From the NCBI GenBank assembly GCA_024195265.1, contig JAJLRJ010000010.1:24166181-24230180 (forward strand): 64,000 nucleotides of DNA. The letters are read 5' to 3'. The position numbers and the translations under genes were made by a program. Positions 55,955 through 64,000 of the stretch are shown here, piece by piece. How positions within the stretch are numbered: the stretch's first letter is position 1; each line of letters begins with the position of its first letter. The notes under the pieces were generated by a model that ran no database searches, had not been told where the DNA came from, and saw only the letters and a program-made list of their open reading frames with translations. This stretch comes from Dendrophyllia cribrosa. Lineage: Eukaryota > Cnidaria > Anthozoa > Scleractinia > Dendrophylliidae.

Positions 55955-58488
55955 AAGACATTTATTATATCTCTCAATCGGAAATAAAAGAAAACCTTTC
56001 AAGTCAAAAAATGGACGGCTTCATTTGACAAGAAAGCAAAGAAAAGAAAGCAAAGAGCAAATTTTATTGGCTTTCAAAAATAGTGTTATCTCTCCTCGAT
56101 TCAGCGTGAACTTGCGTGGCTCTTGATTAAATGTAGGGACGACGGAAACCTGACACAAGGTAGTTTTGTTTGAAAATAATTCTTAGTTACTGGCTAAGAC
56201 ATGTGGCACGAGGAAACGAAGAATGAAAACGCCGCGATAAAATCGCCAATTAAAAACAAACGTGTTTGTTAATCTGGAAAATGTGGCAGCATTTCTGTCT
56301 ACAGCGGTGAACAAAAAATCTCTCAAAAAGATCACTGAAAATATCTCCTCATCAAACACTCCAAGTTGTTTTTGGCTTTTTGTTGAATCGTGCTTTAGTG
56401 GCTTCATGTCGAATTTTGTGCATGGATGAGTTTGAATTTCAATCGTACCTGACAAACTTTCAGCGTGAGCTGCAGCAAGAGCGTATTTGCGAATACGCAA
56501 GAGTTGTTTTCATGGAATCCACTGCAAGTACAAAAATTTCGCTGAGGAATCAAGGTACACTTTTGGCGTAATTCTGTAGCTTCAAGTTTGTTCTTATTGG
56601 AGCCACTTCCTCAAACGATAACTCTGGCCTTTCGTTTTATATAAGCTTAACTAGACAAGAACTTGATCGAACTGATAAAGTTTGCCGATGGAAATCGTTT
56701 CAAGTTGTTTTGCAGCTTAATGTTTTCCGTAGAGAAGTTTTCTTTCGAAGAAAGGTACTCTTTTGTCAATGCTGAATTAAATTGTTAGAGTTAAACCAAT
56801 TTACCGAGTTCCTAGAGTTTTTTAAAACTTACAACCTAAAAGCTAAAGACCAAAACAATAAGCATGTAAGTTTATACTAGCGCTTATACTCGAGAAAAAT
56901 GTCAACGCTTTTTGATTCGCGGCTAATGAGTTTCTTGCTAATCGAAGAGAGTTTTTGTAACCTGACATGTTAACCCATTTAGCTCCAAACGTTTCATCTG
57001 GATAATTTTTTAATGTGGAAAACAACTTTTATAAGCGGATGCTAGGCCAATGCTTGGACTCTCAAATTTTGCTGGCCGTACTGTGAAAAACCGACCGGAA
57101 AATCGACCAATCATAGCGCGCGTACTACCTGAGAGATATAAGAAAAACTTAAACGAAACAAGGCAAGGTTCGAGATGACTGACTAACGTAGAATGATAAA
57201 TATTTCCTTAATCTTTCAAACCCTTAAATAGTTCCGAGATGTCCCATGACGACAGGCAAGCCTCTATATAGTGCCGTCAGAATAATAATTTATGACTACA
57301 ATGCAGGTCATTACTGTTGGGACACTTACCAAAATACTAGTCAAATAATCTCTCTCCCCCAAGCAATGTTGAGATTTGACGATCGAAAGGACATTTACAC
57401 AGAAAAGCTATTTACCTACATTGGTCAACATTGGTTTGGGGGGAAGGGGGGATACGCTTGAATTGCGGCCCCAAAGATAACTATAGTAGTATTACGTTAT
57501 TATTTTTCATAGTTTTCACAGGTGTTCCAGCTACTTTTGACCTCCACTGTAGTTCGTTCCTACGTCACTCAGATGCCAGAAATTACATTTTATGACGTGT
57601 ACATCCTTTTGTGGAAAGAGCCAATCGTGCTGTAACATCTGGTGGAAGATGTACAATTTGTACTGCCTTTTGTTCATTGGACTTTGCTTTGTTGAAATCG
57701 AAACAAGGGTTCACTAAAGAGTAAAGATATGGCTCGCTGGGTTGAATATTATTTTTTGCGGTCGGTGAACAAGAACATTCTTGGTGGTTTTCATCAAAGT
57801 GTTGAATTGAAGGAATATATTCGGATTAAATTAAATGGATATAAAGCGATTAAATTAAATCAATCAAGACATATTAAATGAAATGGATTTAAAAAAAAAT
57901 TCCATAAATATAAATATTAAATTGAACAAATAAAAAAAAAAATCCATAAGTATAAATATAAATTGAACAAATAAAAAAAATATTACATAAATATAAATAC
58001 TGAATTGAATATATATCAAATTATTGAATATTGCTACAATCGGTTTGCCATAGTTAGAAGCTTGAACGCGCCGCTTACGTAAGGTAGCAGAGATCATAAA
58101 GACTAATTTGCGAAAGTGTTCCTAGTCTACAAACTATGTTACAACAAGACGCTGTACACAGCTTGAACTCGTGGCGTTTTTAAATTATTGCAGCATTGTC
58201 TCCCGAGTGTTTTGAGTGCTTTTACGGAGAAACAGAAGCTTAAAATTATGTCTAATCAAAGGCTCCTAAGAGACAACCCGTGTAGAAGAAATGCGAACGC
58301 GTAACGCAATATTGCCGTAAGCTTACGTTTCCACACTGACACGGTTCGATATTTAAAAAAAAAAAAATTAAACGTAAGGATTTTTGACGAACGGGAAAAA
58401 AAAACAGAACATCACTTTCATAATGTCTAGTCCGAAGGGAAAAAAAAAACAGGACAAAAAAAAAAAGAAAGAAAAAAAAAGAAGTCTT
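55955..58488. other. No gene recognised; AT-rich block 57,830-58,020
   Basis: A 63-codon frame at 56,380-56,571 contains MDEFEFQSYLTNFQREL and runs to a possible donor, so a first coding exon is conceivable but unsupported. 57,830-58,020 is a degenerate AAATATAAATATTAAATTGA repeat. Confidence 0.4.
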
Positions 58489-58558
58489 GAGCATGACTTG
58501 AACTCGGGCCGTCCGGGGCTAAGCCAAAACATCTACCCACTGCGCTATCGAAGAACAC
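58489..58558 (-). repeat. Degenerate tRNA-like sequence (SINE head?)
   Basis: On the - strand, GATAGCGCAGTGGGTAGATG resembles a tRNA A box and GAGTTCAAGTC a B box, about 45 nt apart. The D stem does not close well. An A-rich run follows on the + side upstream (58,440-58,480), consistent with a SINE or a retroposed tRNA. Confidence 0.45.
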
Positions 58559-58819
58559 TTGGCCGATATGGTCTAAATTTTATTATTTTAAGGTAGATAC
58601 GCATCAAAACGCGTGTCTCAGTTGAAAAATCCTTTTAAATAGATTTTAACGTTGCACTAAAAACTCCAAATGCGAAACATCTTTAAGCTTATTGTTGTTT
58701 ATATTCGTATAAATCAAATCAATTATTGTTATCGCTGGATTCACGTTGTTCTTGTTACGAAACGTATTCGTAACAAAGCATTTAATACTCTCGAAGTTTA
58801 CAGCTGATGGAATTGAGGA

Positions 58820-58845
58820 GCGAGTGAGTGAGTGAGTGAGAGAGA
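58820..58845. repeat. (GAGT)n microsatellite
   Basis: Five to six GAGT units in a row, followed by GAGAGA. Confidence 0.85.
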
Positions 58846-59190
58846 ATTTTATTAAGTCACCGTTTCCGATAACCCGTGCATTATGCTTGCGTGTATACAA
58901 GGGTTTAAAAGTAAGACTACACTACATTCACTACATTCAGTAGCCGACACTTCAAAGCTCGATCGCTAAGCAAATTGCAAGTTAAATAAAACACAAAACT
59001 TGCCGGAACAAAAATCCCACAGGAATTACCCTGGGAGCAGAGCCTCTTTCGATCCTCCTAGAAAAATCGGGAGGAAGAAAGAGACTCTGCTAGCGGCCTC
59101 GACAATTCCTATTGAGCATGCTCCAAATTCAAATGTAACCGAGCCTTTCCAAGCCTCACTTTCAAAATGGGTTAGCGCGCCATTTCCTCC

Positions 59191-59643
59191 ATGTTTATAT
59201 GCGAGCAGTGTGTTTTACAGAATGATTTCAACCCCGAGCAATTCCATCGTGGATTGCCCGGTGTTTTCAGCTCTCCGAAAACTCCCGTTAAAAAGTCGGT
59301 ATCGAAAACAAGAGCAAAAACGAAAGACACGATTTGTCTTATTTGCGGAATTTGCCTCATCGGCGAACGATGTACTTACAATGTTGAGCAGCACAGAGGC
59401 CTTCGTCAAAAACTGGAATCCATTTTGGAGGAGACTATCGACTGCAATGCTAATTCATGTCGTGTATGTAGACCTTGCGGCCGCAGGGTCGAAGCCCTGG
59501 ATAAAACGTTCAATGTTGTCATGGAACAAGTGCGGGAGCTTCGAGGGAAATACTCTTCGGCTTGTCTAAGGAATGTCACTGTGAAGCGACTGTTGAAAGT
59601 TGAGACCTGTACTAAACGTTTTCTCTTAACTTTACTGGTGTAG
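59191..59643 (+). CDS. Small cysteine-rich protein, possible zinc-binding first exon
   Basis: A 150-codon frame. An N-terminal C-x2-C (FICEQC, residues 3-7) is followed by a basic linker with SSPKTPVKKSVSK. A second cysteine group has CLICGIC (49-55), C61, and then SCRVCRPC followed by a helix (ALDKTFNVVMEQVRELRGKY). The C-x2-C...C-x2-C plus helix layout is like ZAD- or THAP-type N-terminal modules seen in many animal DNA-binding and transposase proteins, but I cannot name it. It may be a whole gene or the first exon of a larger one. The frame overlapping it at 59,000-59,569 looks like a shadow. Confidence 0.45.
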   Translation: MFICEQCVLQNDFNPEQFHRGLPGVFSSPKTPVKKSVSKTRAKTKDTICLICGICLIGERCTYNVEQHRGLRQKLESILEETIDCNANSCRVCRPCGRRVEALDKTFNVVMEQVRELRGKYSSACLRNVTVKRLLKVETCTKRFLLTLLV

Positions 59644-60080
59644 CTGTGATTGAATATCATAGATGTATCATGATGGGAATGTTTAAACTATTAGGAGTCA
59701 CCTTAAACAAACAAAATCCCCTGACTGATGGCAAGTTGAAGTCAATCTGTTTATGAGAAACTTTACTGTGATGGTACTTGTGTTGTAGATTACTGCATTT
59801 GGACTATTGAGCTCAGAATTATTGAATATAAGCTCAGAGTACAAATTCTTCTTACTGAGTGACATATATTTGTTATGTATGTTGGGCAAATTTCCCTTTA
59901 ATTTTGTTATCTTTCCCCATACTGTTTGTGATCTGCTAGATATTGGGAGGATAAATTAGATGCTAATTACTTTTGTCAAGGGTTAACTACCCTGGGAGCA
60001 GTCGCCTTCAATCTCCTTATTAGAATCAGGATTCAACTTTTTTTGGAGATGGAAGGAGACTACGCTCACAAGGTAAGGGT
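59644..60080. other. No feature recognised
   Basis: 3' flank of the small ORF. No terminator-like or repeat signal beyond ordinary AT-rich sequence. Confidence 0.4.
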
Positions 60081-60169
60081 TAGCCTGGGACCGGGCTCCT
60101 GAGTGGCGAAAGCCCTGTTCCCCAGTTATTTTGCCCTATTTCCCCACTCAGGGGCCTGATCCCAGGCTA
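60081..60169. mobile_element. ~89-bp MITE with perfect 9-bp target duplication
   Basis: TAGCCTGGG and CCCAGGCTA form the ends, with GCTCCTGAGTGG/CCACTCAGGGGC inward. The flanks GGTAAGGGT (60,072-60,080 and 60,170-60,178) are identical. A 9-bp duplication points to Mutator-like transposition. Confidence 0.85.
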
Positions 60170-60332
60170 GGTAAGGGTTGAAATAGCTTACAAAAAATAC
60201 ATATTAAAAGTCTAAAATTTATTGTGACATTCAAATAAGATATTTCAGGTTGCTTTATATTCATGTGCAACAAACTCCTTACAATGTAAATTTAAGCACT
60301 CTAGCAAAAGTAATTTTCCCATTAGGGTGCTG

Positions 60333-60333
60333 C

Positions 60334-60366
<33 letters not shown>

Positions 60367-60372
60367 GGTTTA
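60333..60372. repeat. (AAT)n microsatellite, possible LINE tail
   Basis: TAATAATAATAATAATAATG is followed by GGTTTAATATCAGCGTTTCC, a layout like the 3' tail of the LINE at 51,073 but without matching sequence. Confidence 0.6.
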
Positions 60373-60379
60373 ATATCAG

Positions 60380-61039
60380 CGTTTCCACAAAGGTGGCTCT
60401 TCATCTGATATAAACTACAATAATATTTGAAATATTAAATAATACATAAAAAACAATACAATTTAGTATAATAACAAGATAAAATCTAGTATAAAAAAAA
60501 AAATTTTATAAAGTTACTAAAGTTGTATATACTAAATCGCGTGCTCTGATTGGCTACTCAAACTCGGAATAATGTGCTACCCACCTCCCAACTCATTTTG
60601 TGCTCGAATTTATTTGTAAAAAACTTTAATTTGCAGTTTTCGCAGTATTTTGTTTTGGGATTTTATGTCACTGATTTGAAATATACTAAAACAATTATTC
60701 CCCTCAGTGTCAGTGACAGTGGTGGATATTTAGCGGCTTGAGCAGTGAATATCCACCACTAGTCACCTTCACTTCGTGGAATAATTTTTGATTATTACAT
60801 ACAACACTGTACATGTAAATATAAAAATTTGTTCAATGTAAAAAAAATATGGTTACAGTCCAACCATGCTTTACAGATACTCATGATATTCTTGGTCCGG
60901 TTCTGTTGACATAACAATAATAGTTATTTACACCTGAGAGCATAAGCAGCCCAAATGACTTTTCAATTCTTTCTCTCTTTTGGCCAATTAGCTGATATTT
61001 TGCCTGTGACCTGTAATTCACTCTTACTTTACATTTTAG
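60380..61039. other. No gene recognised
   Basis: AT-rich. ATCCACCACT/AGTGGTGGATA words near 60,718 and 60,752 form a short hairpin. Nothing coding. Confidence 0.4.
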
Positions 61040-61206
61040 AATAGACGATTTTCGTATTCTCGGTATTTAACTGGAACTAGCTTGCAGACGAGGCTCATGC
61101 GGGGCATTCTTTTCACATGCAAATATTTTTTAATGATATTCCCCCGCATGAGCCTCCATTGCAAGCTAGTTCCCGTTCAATACCGAGAATACGAATATTG
61201 TCTATT
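61040..61206. mobile_element. Palindromic MITE (~167 bp)
   Basis: AATAGACGATTTTCGTATTC pairs with GAATACGAATATTGTCTATT, then CTCGGTATT and AACTAGCTTGCA pair with their complements, and GAGGCTCATGCGGGG with CCCCGCATGAGCCTC. The loop is AT-rich. No clear target duplication. Confidence 0.85.
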
Positions 61207-61984
61207 TGGTTGACATCGCATGAAAATTAGTTAATTTGTTGCCCAAATTTCAGTCAAATCAAGCAGTTTCCACGCAAAGACTGCTACTGGTTTTGGCATT
61301 ACAGATGATTTAAGTGCTTGTCGCATAGAAATCAATCGCTCTCTCTCTCTCTCCTCACCTTCATCTTGTTTTGAAAACCCCATTCTCACTTTGCCATAAC
61401 AACACCAGATGTTTTTCTCTGCAATAGAATTCATTACCTTCTCAAACAAGGCTTTCGATGTTTCGAGGGCACCAAGGTCAATGAGGCTGTTTTGATTTTT
61501 GATATTTTTTCTTTGCTAAATAAATAACAAACTCCCCACGCAAGAGTTGTTTTGTTTTTTGTCTTGTATATATTTCCTCCGTTTAAAAACTGATTATGGC
61601 CTAAACTAGGTTCTACCTGTCTTAAAGAACAAATTCTAAAGTAAGCGTCCACAAATAGTCCTTTGTTTACTCTTTCTCCACTAAAAGCAAGTCCTGTTTG
61701 TATTTGATCTCTATAGGGAAGATATCAATGACGTCACCAATTGTTATTAATGTGCCAACCAGAGCCTTATTGGCTGCCGAAACAAAGGGTTCTTTTGTTC
61801 CAGTGGCTGGCACATTTGAATAAGAAAAATAATGTTTGTAAACAGATGTCATCCCTATAATAATGAGGGATATTGTTCATAGCTATTTTCCTCTGACACG
61901 GCCGACTGCAAGGAGGCCGTGGGGTAAGATCTGTAGGGGTTGAGTTATTCCTGGAAGGTTCTGTGTGGGTGAGTTAACCCCAAC
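61207..61984. other. No gene recognised
   Basis: Three open frames of 61-72 codons on the - strand have no domain. One contains a (GA)n run (61,339-61,352) giving ERERER. The composition is ordinary. Confidence 0.4.
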
Positions 61985-61991
61985 CTCGTCC

Positions 61992-62042
61992 CCAGGGTCT
62001 TCTCAGTTTTCAATATGGCGGCGCTTCGTGAGAAGACCCTGG
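61992..62042. repeat. CCAGGGTCTTCTC hairpin
   Basis: CCAGGGTCTTCTC pairs with GAGAAGACCCTGG about 25 bp away, and AAGATGGCGG-like words follow. A related hairpin with GGGTTTTCTC is near 36,386, inside the inner element. Confidence 0.65.
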
Positions 62043-62269
62043 CACACAGCAGATCACGTGATCAAAATCTCCACTATTTGTGGAGATGTTTCAAAATGGC
62101 GGCCAAGGAAAAAGGTGAGAAGATCTGGGTACGAGATAGCAAACCAAGAGGAAAACAAACAAAATGGCGGCCAAGGAATGATTTCTGTGGAGCCAAGTGG
62201 AACCATTTATCGACCTGTAAAGTTTTTCTTTACATTGCCGTTTCAAGAAAAATGATACACAGGCAATGA

Positions 62270-62934
62270 AGGTAAAAATTCGAAACGCCGCAGCTTACGA
62301 AACATCCTATATTATAGTATTTTCGGCTCCTTTTCAAACGATCACGCCCGCAAGCAACAAAATAGCATGAAGATTTTTGTGGTAATATTTTTTTCGATTT
62401 AACCGTCGATGCTTTTGCCGTTGCTCTTGCGCAGTTATAACCGTTTTGTTGGCATTTTACTCCTACTTGATCTTTTACTCAGAAATGGTTTGCTGATCCA
62501 GTCAGAACACTGATAACAGCAAAATATGTTAAATAAAGTGCTTTCTATTTACTCGTTTCCGGGAATATATCTCCCACCAAGTTAACATTTGAAAAAAAAA
62601 AAGGAAAAGTGAAGACAAGTCAAGTATTTTTCCCATATTTGTGAGAGGTGTTTGTCACAATTGTTTCTGAGGAAAACATGTACAACTTATGTTGGAAATG
62701 ACAGTAGTGTGATTGGTGTATTTTATTACCAATAAATCAAATAAAACAGCAAAATTGAAAATTGTTCCATTTCCAAATGCAGCTACATCCGCCCTAAATG
62801 GTAATCAGGGGATGTGGCAGTATGAAACCAGATGGAAGATGAAACCAGATGAAACCAGAAAATAAACAAGTCATGGGCCAAAGCTAATCGTCCCCCAATT
62901 TAAAAATTATCAAAATCTTTAATTCCAAATACAT
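62270..62934. other. No gene recognised
   Basis: Ordinary AT-rich sequence. A short direct repeat GATGAAACCAGA lies near 62,840. Confidence 0.4.
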
Positions 62935-63175
62935 ACATACATACAAACTTTATTCTCGTCCCAAAAAGGCTTTTCAGAGAATACATGAAAAAAAAACTGA
63001 ATGACAACCTATTTGATAAAATAAGATAAAAAGAAATAAAATAAAATAAAGAATATAAGATATCTACAGAGGCAATATAATCAAATCTATATAGTAAATT
63101 ACATGATTAAGTTACGTTGTACTGTCCATGAAGTCTTTTAATAAAAAGTTCTTTAATTTTCGTTTGAATTCTTAC
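62935..63175 (-). mobile_element. LINE 3' end fragment
   Basis: On the - strand the sequence ends in AATAAAGTTTGTATGTATGT, a short tandem tail following a poly(A)-like signal. Its upstream side (AGTTCTTTAATTTTCGTTTG read on +) resembles the 3' part of the LINE at 51,260-51,300. It is a severely 5'-truncated CR1/L2-like insertion. Confidence 0.5.
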
Positions 63176-64000
63176 ACACACCTCCCTGCCAATCCCTACC
63201 TGGATATTGCACATGGTTCATGTCAACTAACTGTAAAATCCCCTCTGGCAAATTGTAACCCCAGGGATGAATTGATGATGAAACACTTCTACAGTTTAAA
63301 TAATATATAGCTTTGGTCAACTTTAGAAGCTGGGCTCCCTAAATCTAGCCATTGTTTATAGGTGTCACATGTAGAAAGGTTTGTTCACTTGATTACCTAA
63401 TTGTGTTAAATCAAAGCTTTCTGGCTGATTTGGCAGGGATGCTTGATGCTTAGGATTTGATGGAGCCAAAACCAATTGTGGAATTGCACACACTTTAGGC
63501 ATCCTACTGATGAACAGTTACAAAATTCAGATATGTTTCGAAGCCTCATTTATTTAAAGTCTGTCCCCTTTGGATTGTATAGTAAGCCCTTACAACCCCT
63601 AAGGCCATATGTCAGTGGGAATCTTATGTTCCTTACACATTAAACTAAGCCAGACTGGACTGCAAGAGAAAAGCCTGGTCAGAAAGCACCGTGTTCTCCA
63701 TGGTTGTGTTAAAAACTAAAATGTTAATAAAACATCACAAAGAGGTTTTATGTGTCATACTTATAACAAGGATGGCTCCCAAATAAAAAAGAAAACAGGA
63801 GCTATTCCTTCTCTGTTGGACAAGTGACAGAATTTCCTCATCAGGCAGAAAAATTCTCTAGACCTGAGCCATGATTGTCAAAATTCATCAATATCTCCCT
63901 CCATCATGGAGGCTTTTTTCAGTAACAAAATAAAATATAGAAAATATAAAGTGACAGGGGGTACATGGGGAACATTTCTTGTGAACTTCACTTTTTCTTT
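63176..64000. other. No gene recognised
   Basis: No coding frame with a domain, no RNA gene and no definable repeat seen up to the window end. Confidence 0.4.

Noticed and set aside
56380..56571. Possible first coding exon
   Set aside because: It is 63 codons, with no domain, no supporting second exon and only a weak donor.
58252..58494. 80-codon Phe-rich frame on the - strand
   Set aside because: It arises from A-rich runs upstream of the tRNA-like sequence.

Overview
The window looks like nuclear DNA of a cnidarian, most likely a stony coral or sea anemone. It is AT-rich and intron-rich, has no prokaryotic operons, and is packed with small inverted-repeat elements. The family and species assignments come from recognising motifs by eye; no database search was run. 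The one gene I can read intact from start to stop is a secreted ADP-ribosyl cyclase (CD38/BST1 family): eight exons on the + strand between 13,429 and 23,759, with all exon phases agreeing. Almost everything else is mobile DNA in various states of decay.

Layout. 1-9,700: no convincing gene; a tandem plus inverted repeat, a composite inverted-repeat element with two smaller elements inside it, hairpin elements and low-complexity blocks. 9,709-13,150: a broken intronless copy of what I believe is a multicopy cnidarian protein family. 13,429-23,759: the cyclase gene, whose introns hold at least six inverted-repeat elements, including a ~2-kb foldback flanked by TTAA. 25,014-25,520: a dead tyrosine-recombinase fragment. 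26,735-27,257: tRNA-headed SINE-like copies. 27,690-49,140: a nested transposon stack. 51,073-54,178: a dead CR1/L2-like LINE. 54,179-64,000: mostly gene-free, with a small cysteine-rich ORF at 59,191 and several hairpin elements.

The stack is the main discovery. A Ty3-type retrotransposon on the - strand is cut in two between adjacent codons of its reverse transcriptase. Gag-protease-RT lies at 47,072-49,140 and RT-RNaseH-integrase at 27,690-28,892. The 18,177 bp between the halves begins with CACAG, ends with CTGTG, has imperfect matching inverted ends, and is flanked by a TG duplication. That outer element has 94-bp tandem repeats on its left, 110/111-bp tandem repeats on its right, and a SAM-domain gene. 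One of its 94-bp repeats is in turn interrupted by a second insertion of 10,024 bp, flanked by GTTAG. This inner element carries heptanucleotide satellite arrays (AAATCGG/AAATCCG) in opposite orientation near its two ends, about 4 kb on the left and 0.4 kb on the right. Between the arrays lie a RING-finger gene and a truncated DDE-integrase-like gene, transcribed towards each other. I know of no named superfamily that matches this architecture.

Reading limits: splice sites were chosen by consensus and frame only. Several frame breaks fall in A-runs and could be sequence errors. Superfamily names for the inverted-repeat elements are inferences from termini and target duplications.
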